A stretch of 64,000 nt of DNA from JACOMS01 sp051252005. Its GTDB lineage: Bacteria; Pseudomonadota; Alphaproteobacteria; Caulobacterales; Maricaulaceae. The DNA lies in NCBI GenBank assembly GCA_051252005.1, contig JBPOEZ010000006.1, positions 62,001-126,000 of the forward strand. The letters run 5' to 3'. Below, in pieces: positions 17,398-25,925 of this stretch (position 1 is its first letter; each line of letters begins with the position of its first letter). The translations under genes and the position numbers were made by a program. The notes beneath the pieces are model-generated. The model was not told the origin of the DNA. It did no database searches and was given only the letters and a program-made list of their open reading frames with translations.

Positions 17398-18044
17398 GTG
17401 GCGGCCGCTTTCAGTGTCAGTTTGCGCGTTTGAGTTTTAAGGGCGCGGGCGGGTTCATGTGACGCGAGCAGCACAACACCATTTTGCGCAAGATGCTGTT
17501 GTATAACATCAAAAATAAGCGTTTGACCTTCGGCGTCCATGGCGGCGGCAGGCTCGTCCATTAGCCAAATTGGTTTATCGCTGATTAGCATACGGGCGAG
17601 GGCGAGGCGGCGGCTCTGTCCGGCGGATAGCGCGCCAGTTTTCACATGCGCCTTGGCTTTGAGGCCAACAGAGGCGAGAGGGGCGGCAATATCGCCGTCA
17701 AAATCATAAATGTCCGCCCAGAACTGGAGGTCTTCCCTTGCACACAGGTGCCGTTTTTGTGCGTTTAAGTGTGCTTGGTAGCTGATGATCTGGTCTGAAC
17801 GGCAGGTTTCGCCCGCCTCATGCCATGACACAGTGCCTTCTGCGGGGCGGGATAGTCCTGCGGCGAGGCGCAAGAGCGTGGTTTTCCCTATACCATTTGA
17901 GCCCTGTATCCACATGAGTTCTCCGGATTTTATCATAAAAGAGAGACCTGCGAACAATGATTGCGTGCCGCGCACGGCGCTCACATTATCAAAACAGATG
18001 GATGTCGATGGATAGACCGAGTACATAGGAAACGTCGTTACCAT
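17394..18044 (-). CDS. ccmA: Cytochrome c biogenesis ATPase CcmA
   Basis: 216-residue ABC ATPase: Walker A GSNGIGKTT, signature LSAGQSRR, Walker B IWLMDEPAAAMD and switch histidine in LLASHEP. It powers the CcmABCD complex in cytochrome c maturation. Start 18044 gives MVTTFPMYSVYP; the second ATG (18026) is also possible. It is divergent from ccmE across 83 bases, which must hold both promoters. ccmF and ccmH are not in the window. Confidence 0.92.
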   Translation of the reverse strand: MVTTFPMYSVYPSTSICFDNVSAVRGTQSLFAGLSFMIKSGELMWIQGSNGIGKTTLLRLAAGLSRPAEGTVSWHEAGETCRSDQIISYQAHLNAQKRHLCAREDLQFWADIYDFDGDIAAPLASVGLKAKAHVKTGALSAGQSRRLALARMLISDKPIWLMDEPAAAMDAEGQTLIFDVIQQHLAQNGVVLLASHEPARALKTQTRKLTLKAAAT

Positions 18045-18127
18045 AGTTCAACGCCTTGGCGAAGCCAATATAGGCCGCGTCAGTGCGTCACGTTTGCGCC
18101 GGAGGCAAGAGTTGGGTATTGAGGCGC

Positions 18128-18559
18128 ATGAGACCTAAACATCGAAATCGCCGTATCGGTATGATCGCCTTCTTTGGCGGACTGCTGGCCGTTGGCGCTG
18201 TTATGCTTTTTTCAGCGCTTAAGCAAAATACGCAATATTTTTATAACCCTTCGCAGATTTTAGCAGCGGATTTTGCGCCGAAATCACCAGAAATCAGAGT
18301 TGGCGGCTTGGTGTTGCCCGGATCTTTGGCGACGGGTACGGGGCTTACTTCGACGTTCCATCTTGGCGATTTTCCAGAGGACGGCGAAATTGCGCCGGTC
18401 AAAAGCGGATATGTCACAATTACCTACACTGGAATTTTGCCTGACTTATTTCGCGAAGGGCAGGGAGTGGTCATAACGGGGACAATGGATAGTGTGGATG
18501 CAATGACCGCTAGTGATGTTCTCGCCAAACATGACGAGAATTATCAGCCAAAGATATAG
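18128..18559 (+). CDS. ccmE: Heme chaperone CcmE
   Basis: 143 residues: one N-terminal membrane anchor and a periplasmic OB-fold ending in the heme-attachment motif KHDENYQP, whose histidine binds heme covalently before transfer to apocytochrome c. The ATG at 18128 has GAGG 4 bases upstream; an earlier in-frame ATG adds an unconserved tail. Its divergence from ccmABCD, rather than position within it, is a rearrangement of the usual cluster. Confidence 0.93.
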   Translation: MRPKHRNRRIGMIAFFGGLLAVGAVMLFSALKQNTQYFYNPSQILAADFAPKSPEIRVGGLVLPGSLATGTGLTSTFHLGDFPEDGEIAPVKSGYVTITYTGILPDLFREGQGVVITGTMDSVDAMTASDVLAKHDENYQPKI

Positions 18560-18707
18560 CGGCGGGTGACTCAGCCGATGTGGGGCAACCAGGCCACCCA
18601 CCTGTAACCTTTCTTTCGAAAAGTCACATATACACTATGAGACTGATTCGCTTAAGTTCAACCCATATCCATTGAAATTTCAAAATAAATTATAGATATG
18701 GTTAATG

Positions 18708-19295
18708 TCATCTCAGCTGATCTGCGTCCGGGCTATGACTCTCTATATGCGCGCTCAGAGACCGTTTTTTCAACCAACTTGACCCCATAAATATGCCCAA
18801 GCTTAACAGTGCGATAACTGGCATTATCCACAACAGTTTCTCTCCAAGAATTTCTCCAAGTGCATGAAAGAGTGAAAAAATAACCGCTACATATAAAATG
18901 GCTGATATCAAAATGTAGAAACAATATTTCATGTAAGGAACACCAAAGAACCCGCAAGCGATATAGGCTGGTATGCGCGTCATTGGAATGAACCGCGCAG
19001 CGATGAGGCTTGTAAATGTATGGGACAGAACTTTGTCTCCCATATTAGCAATATGTTTCTTATCGGCAAAGGCTCTGCCGCTTTTGTTTTTAAGCGCGGC
19101 CCAGCCAATCCAATATTTCCAGATATCACTGATGAATAAGCCGGTTGTTACTAAAATAAAGAGAGTGGATGTCTTGGCCATTTGCGTTAATGAGAGGGTG
19201 GCGGCTGCAATTACGGCGGTGTCTTCTTGAACAAACGGCCCCAAAAGGACGCCAAGGTAGAAATGCCACATGGGAGAATCGAGAAGAAAGTCCAT
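18708..19295 (-). CDS. DedA family membrane protein
   Basis: 195 residues with about five hydrophobic segments and the DedA/SNARE-associated core: LLGPFVQEDTAVIAAA, then SLIAARFIPMTRIPAYIACG with the conserved arginines and FFGVPYMKY. DedA proteins act in lipid-carrier recycling, membrane potential and envelope integrity; the substrate here is unknown. Start 19295 (MDFLLDSPMWHF) omits a weak 12-residue extension. It is divergent from tig. Confidence 0.85.
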   Translation of the reverse strand: MDFLLDSPMWHFYLGVLLGPFVQEDTAVIAAATLSLTQMAKTSTLFILVTTGLFISDIWKYWIGWAALKNKSGRAFADKKHIANMGDKVLSHTFTSLIAARFIPMTRIPAYIACGFFGVPYMKYCFYILISAILYVAVIFSLFHALGEILGEKLLWIMPVIALLSLGIFMGSSWLKKRSLSAHIESHSPDADQLR

Positions 19296-19374
19296 AGAAA
19301 AAGCGCCTTGTTTACAGCTTTGAACGCTCAACCATGCAATTTAGTCTCAAATATGCAAGAGAAGTCTCGTTTTT

Positions 19375-19441
19375 CGCTCCAAATTTGACATGTCCCGTGT
19401 TGCGTCGAGGGAAACTCCATGACATAAGGCGCTCCAAATTT
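19375..19441. repeat. Two 12-bp direct repeats between DedA and tig
   Basis: CGCTCCAAATTT occurs at 19375-19386 and again at 19430-19441, 55 bp apart start to start, in the divergent region of the DedA gene and tig. The spacing is close to five helical turns, as for paired operator sites. No known consensus was recognised. Confidence 0.4.
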
Positions 19442-19523
19442 CACCTATGCTCAGTTGGATGTGTAGCGTGGCGGATAAGCTAACGCGACATGTTTGATAT
19501 GCACTTGAATGATGGATGCCATT

Positions 19524-20864
19524 ATGCAGATCGAAGAATTAAAAGCCGAAGGCCTAAGCCGTACTTACGCGGTCACTGTCCCTAAGGAAGAGCTTGAAGC
19601 CAAGCTTGCTGCTAAAATAAAAGAAATGCAGCCACAGGTAAGCCTTAAAGGCTTTCGTCCTGGTAAAGTGCCTGTAAGCCACATTCGCAAGATGTTCGGC
19701 CCGTCAATCATGAAGGACGTGGTTGAGGATACAGTCAACGAATCAAGCCAACAGGCCATCAATGACAATAAAATCCGTCCTGCGGGTCAGCCTAAGATTG
19801 ATCTACGCGCTAACGGCGAAGACGTCACAAACGGCAAAGCGGATCTTGAGTATCAGCTAACTGTTGAGATGATTCCTGAGTTTGCGCCTGTTGATCCAGC
19901 AAGCCTGAAATTCACGCGCCTCACATGTGAGCCTGCGGATACTGACGTAGACGAACGCCTAACAGAGCTTGCGTCTGGCCAGAAAACTTACAAGAAGAAA
20001 GCCAAAACAGCGAAAGCTAAAAAAGACGACGCTGTTCTGATTAACTTCACGGGACGCATTGACGGCGAAGCCTTTGACGGCGGCGCGATGGAAGGTCATC
20101 AGCTCGTGATTGGTTCTGGTACATTCATTCCGGGTTTTGAAGATCAGCTTATCGGTACGAAAGCTGGAGACAAGCTTGACGTGACCGTTACGTTCCCAGC
20201 AGAATATCAAGCAGCAGATCTAGCAGGCAAGGAAGCCGTGTTCGAAACTGAAGTTCTTGAAGTGCAAGGCGAAAAAGACGCTGTGATCGATGATGATCTT
20301 GCTGCAAAGTTTGGCATGGAAAACCTAGAGAAGCTCAAGGAAGTTATCAAAGAGCAAGTTAACGGCGAATATGAAATGCAAGTTCGCATGAAGCTTAAGC
20401 GCGCTATCCTAGACGAGCTTGACAAGCAGCATGATTTTGAATTGCCGCCGGGCATGGTTGAAGCCGAGTTCGGTAATATTTGGCAACAAGTGCAGTCCGA
20501 AAAGGAAGCCGGACAGCTTGACGAAGAAGACGCTGCTAAGTCTGATGAAGTTCTCGAATCTGACTATCGTAAAATCGCTGAGCGACGCGTTCGCCTTGGC
20601 TTGGTGCTTGCTGAGATGGGCCAGAAAGCTGAAATCCAAATTTCAAATGAAGAACTTCAGCAAGCTATGATCGCCGAAGCTCGTCAATACCCTGGACAAG
20701 AGCAACAAGTTGTTGAGTTCTACCAAAAGAACCCGCAGGCCATCGCTCAGCTTCGCGCGCCGATCTACGAAGAAAAAGTTGTCGATCTAATCGTAGAGAG
20801 GGCCACGATCAAAGACAAAGCCGTCGATAAAGAAAAGCTCTTCGAAGAAGATGCCATGATCTAG
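19524..20864 (+). CDS. tig: Trigger factor (ribosome-bound chaperone, peptidyl-prolyl isomerase)
   Basis: About 446 residues with the N-terminal ribosome-binding domain and its signature GFRPGKVP, the FKBP-type PPIase domain (VLINFTGRIDGEAFDGG and GTFIPGFEDQLIG), and the C-terminal helical arms. Start 19524 (MQIEELK) matches the usual N-terminus; an ATG five codons earlier (19509) is possible. It precedes clpP, clpX and lon in the standard alphaproteobacterial protein-quality block. Confidence 0.95.
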   Translation: MQIEELKAEGLSRTYAVTVPKEELEAKLAAKIKEMQPQVSLKGFRPGKVPVSHIRKMFGPSIMKDVVEDTVNESSQQAINDNKIRPAGQPKIDLRANGEDVTNGKADLEYQLTVEMIPEFAPVDPASLKFTRLTCEPADTDVDERLTELASGQKTYKKKAKTAKAKKDDAVLINFTGRIDGEAFDGGAMEGHQLVIGSGTFIPGFEDQLIGTKAGDKLDVTVTFPAEYQAADLAGKEAVFETEVLEVQGEKDAVIDDDLAAKFGMENLEKLKEVIKEQVNGEYEMQVRMKLKRAILDELDKQHDFELPPGMVEAEFGNIWQQVQSEKEAGQLDEEDAAKSDEVLESDYRKIAERRVRLGLVLAEMGQKAEIQISNEELQQAMIAEARQYPGQEQQVVEFYQKNPQAIAQLRAPIYEEKVVDLIVERATIKDKAVDKEKLFEEDAMI

Positions 20865-20890
20865 TTCCGGCTAACACGTTGAATTATGAA

Positions 20891-20915
20891 AACCCGGTCT
20901 TTTGGCCGGGTTTTT
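20891..20915 (+). terminator. Intrinsic terminator of tig
   Basis: AACCCGG (20891-20897) pairs with CCGGGTT (20906-20912), and the hairpin runs into TTTTT, 26 bases after the tig stop. It separates tig from clpP. Confidence 0.8.
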
Positions 20916-21032
20916 CTGTTTGTGGCTTTGGGGCGCCTTGTCGCTGATCATCGGGACTGCGAGCTGGAAATCCACTGATTTTCACTTTTTTACTGCTTAT
21001 ACCCTGAATAATGATAATATTATCCTCGCTAT

Positions 21033-21063
21033 CTTGAAGTTTTCTTATCTGTGTCAATATAGA
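21033..21063 (+). promoter_or_regulatory. Candidate clpP promoter
   Basis: CTTGAAG (from 21033) stands 18 bp before TATAGA (21058-21063), readable as a sigma70 promoter. The CTTGAA box is also the heat-shock sigma -35. This is in keeping with a protease gene, but the -10 is closer to sigma70. Confidence 0.35.
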
Positions 21064-21135
21064 GGTAACACTTTCAAGAAAGAGTACGCTCTTAAGCGCG
21101 GGTGATTCTCGTGAAACAAAAATTAAGGATAGAAC

Positions 21136-21756
21136 ATGCCAAACCCGTATGAGATTACTGACTTTACGATCCCTTCCGTTATTGAATCCTCCAGTAAAGG
21201 GGATGTCCGGTGGGATCTCTTCTCGCGCCTTATGCGCGACCGCGTTGTTTTCCTCAGCGGCCCCGTTGAAGACCAAATGGCCAGTGTTGTTGTTGCACAG
21301 CTTCTTTTCTTGGAATCAGAGAATCCTAAGAAAGAAATCTCGATGTATATCAACTCTCCAGGCGGCGTTGTGACAGCAGGCATGGCGATCTATGATACGA
21401 TGCAATATATCACCTGCCCTGTGTCGACCGTTTGTATTGGTCAAGCCGCGTCTATGGGGTCATTATTGCTTAGTGCGGGCGAGCCTGGCATGCGTGTTGC
21501 GCTACCTAATGCGCGGGTTATGGTTCACCAGCCGTCTGGTGGTTTCCGTGGTCAAGCATCTGATATTGAACGTCACGCCAAGGACATCATTGCTATGAAA
21601 AAGCGCCTGAACGAGATTTACGTTAAGCATACAGGCCAGAAATATGACACCATCGAGAAAACACTCGACCGCGATCATTTCATGACAGCAGAACAGGCTA
21701 AAAAGTTCGGTCTTGTCGATAATGTCTATTCCCACCGCGGCGAAGGCGCTGAGTAA
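21136..21756 (+). CDS. clpP: ATP-dependent Clp protease proteolytic subunit
   Basis: 206 residues forming the tetradecameric serine protease that works with ClpX. The catalytic serine is Ser106 in GQAASMGS, the histidine is His131 in MVHQPSGG, and the aspartate lies in the DRDHF segment (178-180). AAGGAT precedes the ATG. clpX follows after 173 bases. In Caulobacter relatives ClpXP degrades CtrA under control of DivK, which is encoded at 38 kb. Confidence 0.96.
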   Translation: MPNPYEITDFTIPSVIESSSKGDVRWDLFSRLMRDRVVFLSGPVEDQMASVVVAQLLFLESENPKKEISMYINSPGGVVTAGMAIYDTMQYITCPVSTVCIGQAASMGSLLLSAGEPGMRVALPNARVMVHQPSGGFRGQASDIERHAKDIIAMKKRLNEIYVKHTGQKYDTIEKTLDRDHFMTAEQAKKFGLVDNVYSHRGEGAE

Positions 21757-21769
21757 AGATAAAGTGATT

Positions 21770-21795
21770 AGGCCGTTGTAACTTGATAACGGCCT
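21770..21795 (+). terminator. Hairpin behind clpP
   Basis: AGGCCGTT (21770-21777) pairs with AACGGCCT (21788-21795) around a 10-base loop. No T-run follows, so it may attenuate, or stabilise the clpP mRNA end, rather than terminate fully. Confidence 0.4.
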
Positions 21796-21929
21796 GAAAA
21801 TTTGTACGAATGTGCCTAATGGTAAGGCATAAGTAATAAAACTGTCGTAGTATGGCACAGAATGCCCTAGAATGTTTCGGCATTGCACTTGCAAACAGGG
21901 CGTAAGGCGCAACAGAACGGATAAGAACG

Positions 21930-23192
21930 ATGAGCAAAACAACAACAGACTCTAAGAACACGCTTTACTGTTCGTTCTGTGGCAAAAGCCAACATGAAGT
22001 TCGCAAGCTTATTGCGGGTCCAACGGTCTTTATCTGCGATGAGTGCGTTGAACTTTGCATGGACATCATCAAAGAAGAGGGCAAGGGCTCGATCAATAAA
22101 GCTCAAGAGGGCGTGCCAACGCCGCAAGAGATTTGTGATACGCTTGATGATTACGTCATCGGCCAAGCCTATGCCAAACGCGTTCTGTCTGTTGCTGTTC
22201 ACAACCATTATAAACGCCTGAATCATGCCGCATTGAACGAAGACGTCGAGCTGGCTAAATCCAACATCCTTCTCGTCGGCCCAACAGGGTGCGGTAAAAC
22301 GCTTCTGGCGCAGACATTAGCCCGAGTTTTGGACGTCCCGTTTACAATGTCAGATGCCACAACACTAACCGAAGCAGGTTATGTCGGCGAAGACGTGGAA
22401 AACATCATTTTGAAGTTGCTACAATCCGCGGATTACAATGTAGAACGCGCCCAGCGCGGTATCGTCTATATTGATGAAGTCGATAAAATTAGCCGTAAGT
22501 CCGATAATCCGTCTATCACGCGTGATGTGTCTGGTGAGGGCGTACAGCAAGCGCTTCTGAAAATTATGGAAGGCACAGTCGCCTCCGTACCGCCGCAAGG
22601 CGGACGTAAGCATCCGCAGCAAGAGTTCCTGCAAGTGGATACAACGAATATTCTCTTTATTGTTGGTGGCGCGTTTGCCGGCCTTGATAAGGTTATTTCA
22701 AATCGCGGCGAAGGGTCTACGATTGGTTTTGGCGCGAACATCAAAAACCTTGATGACCGCCGTGTCGGCGCTATTCTGCGCGAAGTTGAGCCGGATGATC
22801 TCTTGAAATTTGGTCTTATTCCTGAATTTGTAGGGCGCTTGCCGGTTATCGCAACGCTCGAGGACCTAGACGAAGCGGCTTTGATCAAAATTCTAACTGA
22901 GCCCAAGAACGCGCTTGTCAAACAATACCAGACGCTTTTCTCTATGGAAGAAACAACGTTGAGCTTTGCTGATGACGCCCTAAGTGCCATCGCTAAGCGC
23001 GCTATTAAACGTAAGACTGGCGCGCGCGGGTTGCGCTCCATCATGGAAGGGATTTTGCTTGATACAATGTACGATCTCCCATCCTACGAAGGCGTTCAAG
23101 AAGTCGTGGTTAATAGCGAAGTTGTCGACGGGCATGCGCAGCCTTTGCTAATTTATGCGGATAACAAGCCGTCGAAAGAAAAAGCGTCTTAA
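21930..23192 (+). CDS. clpX: ClpX ATPase, unfoldase of ClpXP
   Basis: 420 residues: N-terminal zinc-binding domain with Cys14, Cys17, Cys36 and Cys39; AAA+ domain with Walker A GPTGCGKT and Walker B IVYIDEVDKI; the IGF-type loop that docks on ClpP is represented by STIGFGAN; and GARGLRSIMEG in the sensor 2 region. It unfolds tagged or adaptor-delivered proteins for ClpP. Its stop codon lies inside a terminator hairpin. Confidence 0.97.
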   Translation: MSKTTTDSKNTLYCSFCGKSQHEVRKLIAGPTVFICDECVELCMDIIKEEGKGSINKAQEGVPTPQEICDTLDDYVIGQAYAKRVLSVAVHNHYKRLNHAALNEDVELAKSNILLVGPTGCGKTLLAQTLARVLDVPFTMSDATTLTEAGYVGEDVENIILKLLQSADYNVERAQRGIVYIDEVDKISRKSDNPSITRDVSGEGVQQALLKIMEGTVASVPPQGGRKHPQQEFLQVDTTNILFIVGGAFAGLDKVISNRGEGSTIGFGANIKNLDDRRVGAILREVEPDDLLKFGLIPEFVGRLPVIATLEDLDEAALIKILTEPKNALVKQYQTLFSMEETTLSFADDALSAIAKRAIKRKTGARGLRSIMEGILLDTMYDLPSYEGVQEVVVNSEVVDGHAQPLLIYADNKPSKEKAS

Positions 23193-23201
23193 GGCGCTTT
23201 T
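23180..23201 (+). terminator. Terminator overlapping the clpX stop codon
   Basis: AAAAGCGTC (23180-23188) pairs with GGCGCTTTT (23193-23201, one G-U pair) around TTAA. The TAA stop of clpX (23190-23192) sits in the tetraloop region and the stem ends in TTTT. Confidence 0.6.
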
Positions 23202-23241
23202 ATCTCTCTCATACGGTGGTAACTTTTTACATATAAAAGGG

Positions 23242-23269
23242 TTGAATATCGCCGGTTTGATCCCACCTA
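23242..23269 (+). promoter_or_regulatory. Candidate heat-shock (sigma32-type) promoter of lon
   Basis: TTGAAT (23242-23247) and CCCACCTA (23262-23269) are 14 bp apart, close to the sigma32 pattern of TTGAA and CCCCAT-rich boxes. They lie about 50 bases before the lon start, as expected for a heat-shock protease. Confidence 0.4.
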
Positions 23270-23318
23270 CACAGACTAGGAGCCAGTGCTTGGCTGTGTT
23301 CTGGTAAAAGGATAAAAC

Positions 23319-25718
23319 ATGTCTGAGATTGTGACGCTTCCTGTTCTTCCGCTTCGCGACATTGTGGTTTTTCCGCATATGGTCGTACCACTATTCGTTG
23401 GCAGGGAAAAGTCTATCAAGGCACTCGAAGAAGTCATGCGCCTTGAAAAGCGTATCTTCCTTGTCACCCAAAAAGATCCCGGAAATAATGAGCCTGAGCA
23501 GGGCGATATTCATGAAAATGGCTGTATCGCGAAAATTCTTCAGCTTTTGAAATTGCCCGACGGAACAGTACGGGTACTCGTTGAAGGTGAACAGCGCGCT
23601 TCGATCGATAAGTTTTTGAGTAATGACCTCTTTATTGAAGCCGAAATACAGGTTTCTGAGGATGATGTTTCTGACGATGTGAAAACTCAAGCTCTGCGAA
23701 ACACGGTTCTGGAGCAGTTCGAAAGATACGCTAAACTCAACAAGAAAATTGCCGAAGAAGTCGTGGCGTCTGTCTCTGAGACTAAAGAGGCAGCGAAGCT
23801 GACCGACATTATCGCTGTTCACTTAAATGCACCCATAGAAGCAAAACAAAAGTTGGTTTCCGAGCGCAGCGTAGCTGCGCGCCTTGAGGGGCTTTTAACG
23901 CTCATTGAGGGCGAGCTTTCCGTGCTTAAGGTAGAGAAGAAAATTAGGGGCCGCGTAAAACGGCAAATGGAAAAAACGCAGCGCGAATATTATCTGAACG
24001 AGCAAATGAAAGCCATTCAGAGTGAACTTGGTAACGGCGATGCACCGGATGAAATGACCGAGCTTAAGAAAAAGATCGACGAGACAAAATTCACCAAAGA
24101 AGCGCGGACCAAGACCGAGGCTGAGCTTAAAAAACTTAATCAAATGAGTCCCATGTCCGCAGAAGCGAATGTGTCACGTAATTATATTGACTGGATGCTG
24201 TCTGTGCCGTGGGGCAAGAAAAAGCGGGTACGCAAAGATTTAAAAGAGGCGCTCTCATTTCTTGATGATGATCATTACGGCCTCGAAAAAGTCAAAGACC
24301 GGATCATTGAGCACCTCGCGGTTCAAACCCGTACGAAAAAAGTCAAAGGCCCAATTCTGTGCCTCGTAGGCCCTCCGGGCGTCGGCAAAACCTCCTTGGG
24401 TAAATCCATTGCACGGGCGACAAACCGTGAATTCGTTCGCGTATCTTTGGGCGGCGTGCGGGACGAATCAGAAATACGGGGTCACCGCCGTACCTATATC
24501 GGCTCTATGCCGGGCCGGATTATACAATCCATGAAGAAGGCAAAATATAGCAACCCGCTATTCTTGCTCGATGAAATTGATAAGATGGGCTCCGATCACC
24601 GCGGTGATCCGTCTGCGGCGCTGCTTGAAGTTCTTGATCCAGAGCAGAACAATACCTTTAATGACCATTATCTTGATGTGGATTATGATCTGTCTGATGT
24701 TATGTTTATTACGACGGCGAACTCCTTGAATATGTCCCAGCCGCTCCTTGACCGGATGGAAATCATCCGCATTCCTGGCTATACAGAAGACGAAAAAATT
24801 GAAATCGCGCAACGTCATTTGATTCCCGAAATTATAAAAGACCATGGCCTCAAAGCTGAGGAGTTCATTCTGGGTGTCGATGCAATCCGCGAAACTATTC
24901 GGTATTACACGCGCGAAGCCGGTGTTCGTAGCCTCAAGCGCGAAATTTCTAAGCTGGCCCGTAAGGCTATTCGCCTGATTGTTGGCGGCGAAGTCAAATA
25001 TGTCACTGTTACGCCCGAAAATGTTGTTGATTATCTTGGCGTGAAGCAGTTCCGTTACGGCGAAACTGACCAAGAAGATCAGGTCGGCGTAGTCACCGGC
25101 TTGGCCTGGACACAGGCCGGCGGAGACATCTTGACGATCGAAGCCGTTTCTATGAACGGTAAAGGCAAAATGACAGTCACAGGTAACCTCAAAGATGTGA
25201 TGAAAGAATCCATTTCTGCGGCAAACTCCTATGTGCAGTCCAGAGCGCCAGATTTTGGAATCAACCCTCGGGCTTTCCAAACGACAGACATTCACGTTCA
25301 TGTCCCCGAAGGCGCGACACCAAAGGATGGTCCATCAGCAGGTGTCGGCATGATTACAGCTATGGTTTCTGTGCTTGCAAGCATCCCTGTGCGTAAAGAT
25401 ATTGCCATGACAGGCGAGATCACATTGCGCGGGCGTGTTCTACCCATTGGCGGCCTGAAAGAAAAACTCCTGGCAGCGCTTCGTGGCGGCGTAAAAACCG
25501 TATTGATTCCCATCGATAACGCTAAAGATCTGGCCGATATCCCTGAAAATGTGAAGTCAGCCCTTGAAATTATTCCCGTTTCTAATGTTGATGAGGTCTT
25601 AAAACACGCTTTGGTACGTCCAATGACCAAAATTGAGTGGACAACGAACGATCAGACCAATTTAACTAACATTATTCTTGGAGAAAAGGTTGACGTGGGG
25701 CAGCGTCCGTCGCATTAA
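23319..25718 (+). CDS. lon: ATP-dependent protease Lon
   Basis: 799 residues, the usual length of LonA. Domains: N-terminal substrate-binding domain (to about 300), AAA+ with Walker A 351-359 (GPPGVGKTS) and the segment FLLDEIDKMG, and the protease domain with catalytic dyad Ser673 (DGPSAG) and Lys716 (GGLKEK). It degrades misfolded proteins and regulators such as DnaA and CcrM in Caulobacter. It follows clpX with its own likely promoter. Confidence 0.97.
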   Translation: MSEIVTLPVLPLRDIVVFPHMVVPLFVGREKSIKALEEVMRLEKRIFLVTQKDPGNNEPEQGDIHENGCIAKILQLLKLPDGTVRVLVEGEQRASIDKFLSNDLFIEAEIQVSEDDVSDDVKTQALRNTVLEQFERYAKLNKKIAEEVVASVSETKEAAKLTDIIAVHLNAPIEAKQKLVSERSVAARLEGLLTLIEGELSVLKVEKKIRGRVKRQMEKTQREYYLNEQMKAIQSELGNGDAPDEMTELKKKIDETKFTKEARTKTEAELKKLNQMSPMSAEANVSRNYIDWMLSVPWGKKKRVRKDLKEALSFLDDDHYGLEKVKDRIIEHLAVQTRTKKVKGPILCLVGPPGVGKTSLGKSIARATNREFVRVSLGGVRDESEIRGHRRTYIGSMPGRIIQSMKKAKYSNPLFLLDEIDKMGSDHRGDPSAALLEVLDPEQNNTFNDHYLDVDYDLSDVMFITTANSLNMSQPLLDRMEIIRIPGYTEDEKIEIAQRHLIPEIIKDHGLKAEEFILGVDAIRETIRYYTREAGVRSLKREISKLARKAIRLIVGGEVKYVTVTPENVVDYLGVKQFRYGETDQEDQVGVVTGLAWTQAGGDILTIEAVSMNGKGKMTVTGNLKDVMKESISAANSYVQSRAPDFGINPRAFQTTDIHVHVPEGATPKDGPSAGVGMITAMVSVLASIPVRKDIAMTGEITLRGRVLPIGGLKEKLLAALRGGVKTVLIPIDNAKDLADIPENVKSALEIIPVSNVDEVLKHALVRPMTKIEWTTNDQTNLTNIILGEKVDVGQRPSH

Positions 25719-25757
25719 GGCGCGGTTCACGACGCCCTGATTTGGGGTATGAATTGG

Positions 25758-25833
25758 GGGCGGTTAGCTCAGCTGGTAGAGCATCTCGTTTACACCGAGA
25801 GGGTCAGCGGTTCGAACCCGTTACCGCCCACCA
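25758..25833 (+). tRNA. tRNA-Val (anticodon TAC)
   Basis: The 76-nt sequence folds as a cloverleaf: acceptor GGGCGGT with ACCGCCC, D arm with AGCTCAGCTGGTAGAGC, anticodon stem TCTCG/CGAGA around TTTACAC (anticodon TAC), T arm with GGTTCGAACCC and a genome-encoded CCA end. It lies between lon and spoT. Confidence 0.95.
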
Positions 25834-25925
25834 TCATCGTGATCTTTGTTCCATTGTGAATATTCTTATGCCTCGGGCGGCGATACTATTTGCCCCCTTG
25901 GCGCAGCAAGCCTATAGCTTGGGCT

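Noticed and set aside
19450..19490. tRNA-like text (GCTCAGTTGGAT) upstream of tig
   Set aside because: Only a D-loop-like stretch; no acceptor, anticodon or T arm can be folded around it.
24558..25301. 247-codon frame on the minus strand opposite lon
   Set aside because: Lies entirely inside lon, no ribosome binding site, composition of a shadow frame.
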